Shown here: piece by piece, positions 1 to 12,700 of the stretch | How positions within the stretch are numbered: position 1 is the first letter of the stretch | How the letters are laid out: every line of letters begins with the position of its first letter | Assembly (NCBI RefSeq): GCF_901709675.1 | Contig: NC_051091.1 | Coordinates: 10,636,967-10,700,966 of the forward strand | Direction of reading: 5' to 3' | DNA: 64,000 nt | Origin: Syngnathus acus | Lineage: Eukaryota; Chordata; Actinopteri; Syngnathiformes; Syngnathidae | Made by a program: the position numbers and the translations under genes | Notes under the pieces: model-generated | The model's input: the letters and a program-made list of their open reading frames with translations, nothing else | Told to the model about the DNA's origin: nothing | Databases searched by the model: none

Positions 1-566
1 GCAGTGTGCCCTGGGCCAAGGAGCAGCAAGGTGGCCCGGGCAGATTAACCCAACTACGGAGCTCCGCCCCCTTTCCTGCTTCGGTACTCCGACTTAACTT
101 CCTCTACCCACGATGTTGCCCGCTTCTGAGGCAGGGTTGTGTCTCAAGGCCTCTGCTATATCAAATTAATAGTCACAGATTAAGATAATATTCTCACATC
201 TGTACATAGTGAAATCACATTTATCACAAGGAATAAATTCCAGACACGCCCATAATCGGTGAAAATCCCTGAATTGGGGAGGAGGGGTCTTTTACCTCAG
301 AGGGTGGAATAGAACAATGGCTATGTTTACATGCACGCTTTTATTTGGATTAAAAATCTGATCAGAAATCAGAAAGGTCAGAAACCAAATCACGCAAGAA
401 ATTAACAGGAAACTACAATTTGCCTTTATAACACTAACTACAATGAACAATAAATACAACGAAATTAACCGTGGCTCTCCTTTCCCACAAATACCTAAAA
501 CACCTTCATGTTCTTCCCCCAACGACCCCGACAACATCGCTGAACCCTCCGCGTCCTTTTCTCCAG
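1..566 (+). other. pax7 intron, 3' portion (window edge)
   Basis: Non-coding sequence up to the acceptor of the homeobox exon. Around 315-385 it resembles a common fish interspersed element (tatgtttacatgcacgc followed by a TTTGGATTAAAAATCTGAT-like run), but this is a weak resemblance. No other exon is visible. Confidence 0.6.
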
Positions 567-766
567 GTAGCCGCACAGACGATGGCTCCGACGTGGATTC
601 CGAGCCCGACTTGCCGCTGAAGCGCAAACAGAGGCGCAGTCGCACCACCTTCACCGCCGAGCAGTTGGAGGAACTGGAGAAAGCCTTCGAGAGGACGCAT
701 TACCCTGACATCTACACTCGGGAGGAACTGGCTCAGAGGACCAAACTGACAGAGGCCAGGGTGCAG
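567..766 (+). CDS. pax7: pax7 exon: linker and first 46 residues of the homeodomain
   Basis: The acceptor is a pyrimidine tract ending ctccag at 561-566; the donor is gtagag at 767. The exon completes a split Gly codon, then encodes an acidic linker ([18 protein letters not shown]) and homeodomain residues 1-46 (from codon 629, [20 protein letters not shown] onward). Reading through the donor reaches a stop at 827-829, so the open frame past 766 is intronic. Confidence 0.95.
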
Positions 767-3700
767 GTAGAGTCTACTAACCCATACACCAATTTTATGA
801 TTTGTTTTTTTATTAATGTTTCACAGTAAATAGTTGGGCACACGTTAGCAGGATTAGCACAAAATAAACCAAAAAAAATTATATGTATATAACATTACAT
901 GGCTATTGTACTTGTAGTTGTAATTTTATGCTAAAATGAGCTTTGAATAGAGGCTAATTCCCGCTGTTCCACACCGGAATCGTAATTCTCGCTTTATGGG
1001 TGTAGATGTAGTTTTAAGGCTCGTTGATCCCAACAAATGCATTGTTGCTGCACTATTATGGATTGCATTGCACAGTGCTTTTAAAGACGTTCCCATGCTT
1101 ATCACCAACCTCCAGTGTCGTAGTCTGCGAGTTGCCTGCCTGCTTGCCTGCCTGCCTGCTCGGGTGCCACGCAGCTGTGTGTCAGCGAGGGAAAATATTT
1201 ACAGTAGAGTTATAGCGGCAGCTGTTCTCTTAAAGTTAGGGGGGGTGAGAGGAGAGAAAGTCGACGCATTCCTGATGGATTTCTCATTCCGGCCGTTTGG
1301 CCAGGATCTCATCCCATCACTTTCAAGCTCGCCGCTGCTTGTAAAACCTTCCACATATCACACGGGGTTCCTCATCCTCTCTAGGGACCCCTTTGCCCTG
1401 ACATTAATCAATCAGCCACCGGTTGGGGTGGAGGCAGGGCGGTAGGGGGGTCCGAGGCAGCCCTCTCCTCTTACCGCAGTCATTCACACTCAGTCTGAAC
1501 CCCTTCAAGTGTGTTAGCGCATGCTAAGTGTTCATCCATTGGAATAACTCTTTGCACACATGTCTGTGTCCATCTTGCGCGATTGCACGAGATGGCTCGG
1601 TTTTTGTGTTTTATCTGTGGGAGTGACATCATGTCCATGTGCAGGACACAGCTGCTCCACTAGAAATCACTCATTGGTTTTCAAAAAAAGTGATGAAATG
1701 GAGGACACAATGTCAATTTATCTGCATCTGTACATCATACATTTCATGAGGTCTTCCGGCCGTGGATCTTCATTGCACACATGAGGTTTGGTCTGGCCTT
1801 GTGGAGTTGACTTATTAGACTTAAGTACTTTATGAGCAGTCATCAAAGGTCGCCACCATGCGACACCCACGTGCTATAACAAAAAAGCAAATCTTTTGCA
1901 ATTGCGTACACGTAATTCAAATTTGGTAGCAATCAGACCATTTGAGTCCCATGGTAGTTTCACGAATTAGCCTAAAATGGCGACTTCAAACCATGTTGGC
2001 CATGTGTCTTTTCTGGTATATTTTGTTGAGATTCATTTTCACGTTGCTATTTGATACTGGCCTGAATTTTTTAAAATGAAGACACAAAATGAGTACATCT
2101 TGAATTCAAAAGCTAACTTTGAGAGAATATAAGAAATTTTACACCTGAATGTCTTAGGGGAACTGAAGTCTCTGAGCCCCGCTTTGAGTTTTGCCCATGG
2201 CTACGCTTCTGGTTGTTTACATGTGAATTTTGATGGAAAGCACATGTGTGTTTCATAGTTGAAGCAAGGCACCAGCTGGGCCTCTGCAAAGGTGCCCAAA
2301 TGATGGGAGAAGATAGGAGACCCTTTGGCTTCTCCTGCACAGCTGCAATGACGCATCCTCCAGATGTCGTTGAACGCCAAAGTTGTCCGGTTCAATACAG
2401 ATTACAAAAACTGCGTATCTGTATTTGTCTTCCAAAATGACGGGAATCAAGTCATTCTCTCCGCTCTCAAATATTGGAAAAGATGCAACCAAGAGATGAT
2501 CACGGAGGTCCTCCAGCACAGGAAGTAGTAGCCACTCAGGAGGCCCGAGCTGTCAATATATTCTGAGATTCCGACGTTGGGCTTTGACTCGCAACACAAA
2601 CTCAGCACCTCATAAAAGGCAGCCTACTCCCTTGTGTCCGTGCCTAGGCTGTCATTTTAAGACCCCCTCTCCTGCTCTCACATCCATCTTTATCAGCTCC
2701 CGCTGTCACTTTCAGCAGCAGTTACCAGCGCTCCTTCGCCAGCGCATTTTATGACCCCGGCTGACAAATTGCGGGATATGATCCGTGCGAGCCGTTGAAG
2801 GCCCGTCACAGTGGGAGGGAATTCTTCCTTCTGCAGTATCTTTTGCTTCAGATATCAACTATCATGTCAACATGAGCGTGAATATCAAAAAGCCATGGTG
2901 GTGGTGGTGGTATGGAAGGGTTATAGAGTGGAAATGACTGGAATCGTCAAGAATCGTTTAAAACTGAGATACATATATATTTACCATTTACAAGAAGATT
3001 ACATTTTAGATGACGATCATGGAAAATTCCATTCTCAAAGACACCTGTTGACAAAAATAACTAAATGATGGAAACATTTGATTTTTCAATTTCAGGCCAC
3101 ACTCAAATTGACAATTCAAAAGCTAAAAATAAGGATTAATTGGTGAAAAAAGATTTTGAACAATGCTACGGTATTCTTCAATTGCCGATACAATGATGAA
3201 GACCAATTGGCTATATTCAACTCTCACATTTCTCCTCATTATACTGAACCAGTTCGTCCTCGTGTGACTCTGTAAACCCCGCATGCCGCCGAGTGTGTCA
3301 CAAGAGATCCTCTTTCATGACCAATAAACATTCTGCGTGTCGCTATCATACTTAGTGGAATCTAATAAGTTATAAGGATCGGCTTTTACGAAGCATGAAA
3401 ATCAATTGTTGAGGTGGGGTAGGGGGCAAAGTTTCTCACTTTGTCTACGGCTCGTGCTTACCATTTGGGTTGGTGTGTCTGATTTTTCATTACACTCATG
3501 TCTACAAACACTCTACGGACAAATATATATTTGAGGATACCTCAGAATCGCACCTGTAAGATGTAAAAATTGAGGAAAGTCAGCCATTCTTTCCTTTCTC
3601 AGCTTTTTAAAGACGTCTAGTCCAACGCTTGATTGATTCTTATTAAATGACTCAAGTATGCTCCTTTTTGTTCCTAAAATGCGGCTTTGCAGCTCAGACA

Positions 3701-6700
3701 TGCCGCGAATTCATACGCAACAGAAACCAAGAGGGATGTAAGACAAAGTAGCGATTGTTTCACTATCAATTGCCCACCAGCGGCAAAAGAGAGACGATCA
3801 CAATGGAGCCCGGTGGCGGCAGCCGAACCCAACAGGCAAACTGTATTCCCGCCAGTGTGGGGTTTATGTTTCATAAAGGCACAAATAGGATTTATGTAGA
3901 TTGTGGTTGGAAGAAATTGTTGCCGCGCGTCAGAGTGAATGTTCTAACACTTTCTTATTATTAGAATTTAAATGACTTTGGTACAGTGCTTCTGTACTCC
4001 TGATACTTATCAAGTTAATCCCACTCTCCTCTCAAATTCACACTCCTAGCTACTTTAATTAGCATAGTGCCAGCAGTCTGGAAGGCAGCGGGAGGAGGAG
4101 AGGGAAGAAGGGGAGGGGGCGATGAGGAAAAGAGGGTGAGGAAGAGTGATATTGCGTGGTAGGAGACTGGCGGAGTGTTTGTGTGTTGAAGCTGGTTGCA
4201 TCACCCCCCCCCCTCATGTGTCGGGGCTGGATATTTTGTTTTGTCATTATCTCGCCTCTCGCTATTCATCTGCAGCAACATGTCGCAAATTGGCTTCCGA
4301 GAGGCGTCACACATCCGGTGTGCACTTGCCTGCTATTGACGGCATCCTTCATGGGGGAATTGGACGCATGATCCGTCTATTGAAGATGAACGACTCGCTA
4401 GCGCAGTATGGAGACGATCTCAGATCAGGGACGATATCAAAAGAGACACGGAGGCAGCTTACCAGCAATCGATCCTTTTGGCGAAGGGTGAATGGACGAT
4501 TGTGAGGCAAATGTCTTGATTTGAATTGGAGGCTAAGGCCATGCCCACACGAGTTATAAAACCTTTAGTAACTGCACAGACAATGTTTTAAAGAGCCTGT
4601 GCAGTGAATTCAGAGATTAGTTTTAAAATGCATCGTTGGAAGATAAATGCTGAAATTGTGCAGTACGTTCGAACGACATAACCCGGTCCATACTGTTTAC
4701 TCCAAATCGGCAGTTCCGTGCTTCCGTATCTTTTTTGTATATACATATAAATGATATATTTGTATTTATACCCACAAATCTGCAATCTAATATTGGGAGC
4801 CCATATAAAAAAAAAATATTTTATATAATTAGACACCTCCCATATGCTTTAAACACATTGAAGCGTGTTAAACTTTCTCACACACTTTTTAAAAACTTTG
4901 AAAATTTGGACACACAACCACACACACACACACATGCAAAATCATTGTTAGCATACTATTGGTAGAACACGGTATGATGAGAGTGCATGCTCAACCAAGT
5001 GTGTCCAATGATTCCTGCACTTTTGCACTGCATGAGGAATACCAGCACTGATCCGAAGCCAGCGAGGTTTGCACACAACGTAGGCAACCTTCACCTTTGG
5101 TCCTCCTCCATCTCCGCGCTTCCTGCAGCAGAGCTAAGCTCGCAAGCCGTCCTCCGTCTTTGCCTTGTCCAGAGCGCAAATATGCCAGAAACCTTCTTAA
5201 CGCTTTGAGAAGTAGGCCCGTTGTGCAGGTAGATACGCAAGTGGCGAGGGAGCTCTCCCTGTATGTGCCGCTGCAGAGAATTAAACCGGATTGGGGAGAG
5301 CCGAGAGGAATTGTGGTCCAAGGTGACTTTGTGATCGGGTTCCAGGGAGCAGCCTGAAATCTGCGGCTTGGGGCTGTGTGTGGATGTGTGGCTTTGGAGT
5401 GTCAAAGAGCCTCAGGCTAGGACATATGCACATCGTTTGACCCCTTTAGTTTGTAGGGTGAACTTTTAAGTGTTGAAAAGGAAGTCTATTGGATCGCTAC
5501 AGAAATTTTGTCTTGATGGGACCTCATTAAATTGCCACTGCTAAAATCTATTTTGAAAATGGGAAAACAAAGAAAAATATGTAAGGTGTGATAAAGCTAC
5601 AAGAATAATAATGTAATTTTATACTACATTTAATTTTCATAGTACTATTTAAACTTTTATTCGGCTAATTTCACTCCGTTATGGGAACATTTAAGAAACA
5701 TTTTACCTGCCATCTAATTCAATCGTTATATAACGCAACTATATTCAACTGTAATAATTATTATTCTAAAAGAAAGTCATTGTAATAATTAGTTTTGTAT
5801 AATATATTATTTCTGAATGTAATCAACTCTATTTCTTTCTGTTTTAACAAGTTAACAAGATGGAATACTAAATAAAAACAAACCAAGCGTGAAAAATAAC
5901 AACATACATAAGTATAGACTGCATGCTATACTGAATACCTTAATAATATATAAATCTGAGGCTCAACATCATCGTCAAAACGCTTAAGCCTTTTTGTGGC
6001 TCTAGCGATGAAACGCCGCCTCGCTCTCCTTGGATGACAACGAGGGGGGGGGGGAGGAAGTGAAAATGAACATAAAGCAGGGCTGGGGTGAGAGGATGAG
6101 GTCGGAGGTGAAGTGGCACTGCGGGATGAAGAAAGGGGGGGGCGGGGAGGAGTGTGTGTGTGTGTGGAAGTGAGGGGTGGGCGAGGCAGCTGTTTGTCTG
6201 GCCCAGTCGGAGTTTGGATAGTTCAGAGTTGCGAGCACGCTCCACTACATCCCAATAGGAACCACTTGACTGCAGCCACACATCACATTTGTTTTGCGGG
6301 CGCTGATTGAGGCCACGGCAGATGAAGATTTCACCCTATTCCAAAAGTCACACATTCAAATGCGGCTAAGATCCCGTGTAGGCCCTTTCTGATGAGTTTA
6401 TGTGGATGTTTGTGTGTAGAAAAAAGGAGGCACCTCCTCTTCTTGAAAAAAGAAAAAAAAAAAAGCCGCAAGTGTAAGTCCCCTTGAAAGTGTCCCTGTT
6501 GAAGGACTGTTTAAAAAGGGACGCCCCCCTCTTTGTGCCCACTGTTCTGGTTGGCGTATGGAGGGGCTTTTGTGCCCCTCTTTCATGTGCGCTCACAATG
6601 GGCCGGGCCGTTTGAAACACAACAGTAGATGAACTGCGCTGACAGTGTATTAAACTCTGATGAATTGCCTGTGCGAGGCATAGATCAATGTCCTTCAACC

Positions 6701-9700
6701 CCCCCGAGCACGCAGCCAAGGCCGGGCCTTGTCTGGGCTAAATGGAACAGGTTGCCGGCTCCTTTCACAAGGCCTGATTATATTCATGTTTTGTTGAAGA
6801 AGAAGCCTTTTTAAAATGTGTAAATCTTTCTAAAGAACTCCTACTTTTTGGGTCTTTTCATTCAGGGGGTTGAGATTGTGTGCTGCTCGTTTCGGGAACG
6901 CTGTCCGTCTAGACGAGAGTTTGGAGACGCTTCTTTTTTGGTTTTCTAAATAGCAGTCACATTTGAAATAGGGAAACTATTAGTAGGGCTGATTAATCAT
7001 TTTGCCATGTTTCCATTAAGGCATCAAGTTGCCACAAAAAGCGCAGTCAGTTGATTGATTGACATATAGAATTGTTGTTGACCAAGAGTTTTGAAGGGAG
7101 GATTGAACATTGCGCCACTTTGTTTCAATAACATAAAATATGCACAAATTTGGAAGATTAATGAATTTTGAATTACTTTTTGGATCTAATAGGCAAAAAG
7201 TGACACTTTCAAATCTTGTTTTTACTCCCTGACATCTCCTTCAGGTGTGGTTCAGCAACAGACGGGCAAGATGGCGTAAGCAGGCCGGGGCCAATCAGCT
7301 CGCCGCCTTTAACCACCTTCTTCCCGGTGGATTCCCACCCACCGGCATGCCCACTTTACCTACGTACCAACTCCCGGAGGCGAGTTACCCCGGCACCACA
7401 CTATCGCAGGGTGAGTGCATTTGTCTGCCTTATTTGTTTTTATAATTATTTTCTTCTTGGCTTGAAATCCTTGCTTGTGTACGTTTTCCCCGCCGTCAGA
7501 GGGCAGTACCTTGCACAGACCTCAGCCCTTGCCCCCATCCTCCATGCACCAGGGGGGCCTGAGTGACAGCAGCTCAGCATACGGCCTGTCATCCAACCGC
7601 CACAGCTTCTCCAGCTACTCCGACTCCTTTATGAGCCCTTCGGCTTCCAGCAACCACATGAACGCAGTCGGCAACGGGCTGTCCCCGCAGGTTAGTCAAA
7701 CGCCATCATGTTCCTCTCGCTCTCCTCATTTATAAGAATTATGTCATCGTATTTGAGTGCAATTAAAATGTTCGGCGGTATAACTACCAACGTGGGCTTT
7801 TATGTGCGCCTTCCAAAGCGCCTGGATTTATTTCAGAGACTCCAAATTGCTACATTGGTAAAACAATTGGATTAACATCAACAAATTAAAATTCATCTTG
7901 ATAGTTGACGGCGAGCACTCGAGCCGTTCCAAACAGCCACTTTCCTGGGACGTCTAAATCCTGCGCGTCGCAGCCAGAACACACGGAGATGAAATAATTA
8001 GCTCAAGCTTAAAAATGTCGACCCGTAATCTTCTTGGCGTAATTGTCTGCAGCCACAAGACTCCAGTTTCTTTTTTTTTCTACGCCCTTATTTCCTTTCT
8101 GTTTTATTTTCAAGCAATTGCAGAGAAGTTGGGCACTATTTTTACTGTTTAAATCCATTTCAGGGCCTCTTATTTCCTGCATTAAAAAAGAAAGAATGTT
8201 AACCTCTTCGGGCGCCGCGGTGTAGTTTGAGCTTTAAGCGGCAAAGAAATGATTTGTAAATGATGCAAATCGTGTGTACGGAGTGAATTATACACAATTA
8301 CCCATCAAGACTGGCCAGCCTTGCCCACCCTCACCGACAAGATGCGGTTAACAAGCAGAAAATAAGATTGAAATGGTGCGTAAAGAGTTGAAAATGAATT
8401 TCAATGCCGCATTTGTCCACAATTACCCCCATCGTTCACGTATTTTATTTGGGTCCCCCACGCCCACCCCACCCCCTTTTAAAATATTTCTCAAAGCAGA
8501 TTCTCGGTATTACTGTTTTTTTTAGTAGAAAGAATTAAGGATTTTGTGACAAAAAAGAGATTTTCTCTCCTGCCGGAGTGACGGAGGAGGATAACACGGC
8601 AGCTCACAGCGTGTTTGATTGTTAATCGTGGCGCAGGGGGCTTTAGCTGCTAATGCTCCGGCTGAGAAAACTGCAAAAGAAAAAAAAAAAGCCAGGAACA
8701 CTAAAGTCATTTGAAGTATATGTACTGTAATACAGTTTTTTTATATTGCTTATGTAAGTTGAGTAATTACTTTCTTTTAACAACCCAAACACAGACTCAT
8801 TAGTTATTTAATTAGTTAGTTTTAGCTAACTAGCTAGCTGATGAGTGACAGCTTTGTTTTATCAAACCAAATACTTACAACTTTGAAGATGATTGTGAAA
8901 TATCACACTTATAATGGATGGTACTTGGTTTTATTAAAACCAGTACTCGAGTTTTTGAAAATGAACTTTTTCTAGTCCAGTGGCAATTGGCGACGTCGTT
9001 ACTGTGTTTTAATTAAGCAAGTTTTTGAAAATGATCTTTTTTTTTCGTGTGTGTTCAAATGTGTATTTTTGGGCATGTTTTTTGGTCGATATTTTGATGC
9101 GTCATGCCACGCTAGTGTGCAAGGTCGCTCGGCATTCCCATCAGTCTCTCAGCATGCGAACCAAACGTTCCCACTGGCAGCGGAATCAAAGTTCACGCCG
9201 GCGGTTGCGGAGTCCCGCCGAGTGAGCAAACAAACGCGCTAACACGCGAGCGGTTAGTGCAGCTGGCTTGCAATTAAACATATTCACCTACATTGCAAAT
9301 TGAGTTCATTGGTCATGATTTGCAGTTCTTGATGAGGAGAACATATGAAGAGCAATTCATTAGAATGGAAACGAGTATTTAGGATTGGATCTGTTTTGCA
9401 GGAGATTGCCTATGCTTGTGCATTGCGAAGTGTTTGTTGCGAAAAAAAAATATCTCAGCTTCCCAGCAAATGGGCTGGAGTGGCGCGCCGCCAAGTCCGT
9501 AATGGAATCCTGCAGCGTTAGCAAGGCCCGACAGGAGCCCCGCGTCCATCCCAATCCCGTAACCTAACCCGACAGCACACTTTCCCCCCCCTCATTACAG
9601 CTGGTGGAAAAGCTATCCAAAAAAAAAGTGAAAGCGCTGGCCGTTTTCATTGTGAGGATGTGTTTGGCTGCTTGAGGGGCGGCACTGGGTAAGCTGCGCA

Positions 9701-12700
9701 TGGCTGGGCAGCAGCAATGACTCCAGAAGTATTTTCCTTGTTTTTCTTGTTGGTCCTTTGGAGGACAGCAAGACACAAAAACACACACACTCAACTCAAG
9801 TCCGTTCTTGCCTTTCTGCAATCATTGGGAATGAACATGGTTTCAAAAAACTAGTTAGCTTCAGAGGCAAGAAGTAGCCTTCTTGGAAGTAAAATTTCAG
9901 AGTTTTGACTGGCAGGGACATCTGCTGGGAGATGGACGCAAACAACTGCTGGACATTTGAAATTCAACAGAATAAAAAGAAGATGTTTGTAGTATTAAGT
10001 TGCAGCTGTAGTTACGGACTTCTGAAAAGACGTGTTTTTATGAATGTAGGCAAAGGGAAGGAATGTCTTTGGGGAGTTTAGTGCCTTAAGGACATCTGGG
10101 CGTGAAACTGGCCGTTTTTCAAACGCCATTTTCAATTTGATACCTGAACTCAATATTTTATTAACTACCATAGATGTCGCTAGATCCACCTCTTGCCAAA
10201 ACGTGACAAAAAAATCATTATGCTAACACAAAAAAGGAATCGCCATAGAGAAATAACATTGAGGTCACAGTGTTCGTGAAGCAATGGTGAATTGAACACA
10301 AACAATATTGAATTATGTTATTATTATAAAGCACACTTTTCTAGGGTGGGAGTTTTCTTATTTCCTTTCCTATTCCTTTCAATAAGAAATACGAGTTGAG
10401 ACATGTGGTTTCACAGAGCGGAACCACAACCAAAATATGGCCCGCGATAGAAACTACCCGGACATCCCTGCACTCCATCACGAGTGACAACCGGTTCAGT
10501 ATCCCTGGCCGCCACGCGAGATGTCATTGCAGTCTTGATGGAGCAAGTTGAAAAAGTTTGATGAAAAATAACTTTTTTTTTCCCCGCAGTTTTATAAAAG
10601 TGTTTTGGAATGACAGGGATGTATGTGTGTGTACGTAGAGGGCCTTTGGGCTGTGTGAGTGGGCAGGGCCTTCACACACACACACACACACACACATATG
10701 TACACCGGATCAGAGGCAGTATGCGGCTCTCACCCTTGCCTCCCTTTGATCCGTGTCCCGGGGCCTGCCCGCCTGCCCGCCTGCACCGCACCAACGCACG
10801 CTGACACCATGCTCACCAGCGACTCCCCACAACTGTCTGAGCGAGATAAGCCAGGGGAGACTCCAAACTGAGCTGCTTCTCCTCCATTAGCCTACGAAGA
10901 CGCTTCTTTAAAAAAAAAAAAAAAAAAGACGGGATGAATTATTTTTAAGAGCTCTTGTCGCTGCCAAAAAATGGAGAGAGAAGAAGTGGGGGGGTTGAAG
11001 TATATGGAACAATCTGGCTTCATTCTGCCTGACTTCTAACAAGACACCCTGCACCTGAATACCAATGAGAGATAGTTTTTTTTTAGGGGGGGGTAGTCCC
11101 CCCCCACACTATTAAAACTTGGGCATTAAGCCTCTCACCGGGCACTGTGTCAGCTGGCAGCCGACGCTGACAACAAATCAAAGGGGATGAGCACATTGCC
11201 CGCCTGCATTCACAGCACCAGCGCTCGCTCAGTAAGGGGGGTGTGAACCGGGGAGGGAAGGGTACATAGTGGTTAATTAGAAGTCCCATTAAAACAAATG
11301 CTGTTTCAATTTGGCAGCGGTTTAAAAAAAAAAAGACGTAAGAGGCTTTCTGTAAAAAAAAAAAAAAAATTTTAAAAAGAAACCCGCTGTTGGCAGCTGC
11401 CAAGAAAATCCAGAGACTGTAAATCATATCCAGTGGCTATAGTGTTTGTGCACAGATTATTACTGCTGCCTGTTGTGTTTGCAATACTTCTGAACTCTGA
11501 GGAAACCTGCGCTGAGTGTGACATCACTAATGTGCACGGCACAAGCAGAATGTGTGTGTGCGTACGCTGCTAAATGTTCCCATTTGGAGAGATGTAACTT
11601 CATGAACAAGACATCAATAGCAGCACATGTTTGACTAGTACAACGCAGACGCCCCCCCAAGACGTTAACAATGCTAATTTGAATTAAACATCAAATTGTA
11701 AATTTATCTGTCATATACATTTTGCCATTAGCACTCTGAAATAAATAGGAATGAAGGAAAATAATGACAAAAGTATGTTAAGACATCAATTCTTGATATG
11801 CAGTTTATGCACCACAATCCAGATCCTCAGCAAAATGTGTTGTGGCATCCGCACCACCCTTCCACTATCTAATTTTAGTGTAATCTTGCAAAAAAAAAAA
11901 ATAATCCACTTAAAACTGTTTAAAAAAAAAAAAATTAGCTAGAATTGTACAAAGCACAGCTGAGACGTCCACCATGGACAAACACTGAAAAAAAATCCAT
12001 TAGATTTTGATTACATTTTGTTTTGTTAATTCAAAACAACAACAAGAAGTTAAAAATACACACCTACAAACAAATATTCCGGATTTGGCGTCTCCGCTCA
12101 TATTTTCCACGTAGCAACCTTGCCTTCCTCTCCATTTGGCTGCATGTCATGGCTGCGCTCACTAACCCACCCCCCGCTCCCCCTCCACCCTCCTACCTCC
12201 ACCTCCACTGCCACCTTCCTCCCAAGCTCCAAAACGTCTCTCCCCTGGAGAGGCAGCGCCCAGATGAAAGGCTAAGGCGGACAATAAAAATGCTATTTAA
12301 ATGCAAGGGTGTTTGTGTGCGAGTGAGAGATATTTCCCGGTGAAAGTGAGCTGCCGCATCCCGATAAATAATAAATATAAGGGGAATGTGATTTACATTT
12401 ATCTCACCGAGGCAGCCAATATGAATTTGGGTAAATCCTAGAAGATGGGGATTTAAGGAGCAAAATGACTGCGACTGATTCACATGCTGTGTGTCCCACG
12501 CATTCACGATGCCTATAAGGTGCACTGCCGCCTTTATTACACAAGGAGGCACAAACTTGGATGCTATCGAAAATAAACAACGGTGATCCTGCGCAAGGTG
12601 ACTTTAGCTGGCGTCAACAAGACCCTTATTCCAACTTAGGCAGGCTACTCCCTACATTATAAACACCTTCTTGTGGTGTTTGATTAAATCTCAACCACCA

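Noticed and set aside
2253-2519. 88-codon minus-strand frame in the first pax7 intron
   Set aside because: Looks protein-like at first ([20 protein letters not shown]) but I could not tie it to a family or to splice sites; left as intron.
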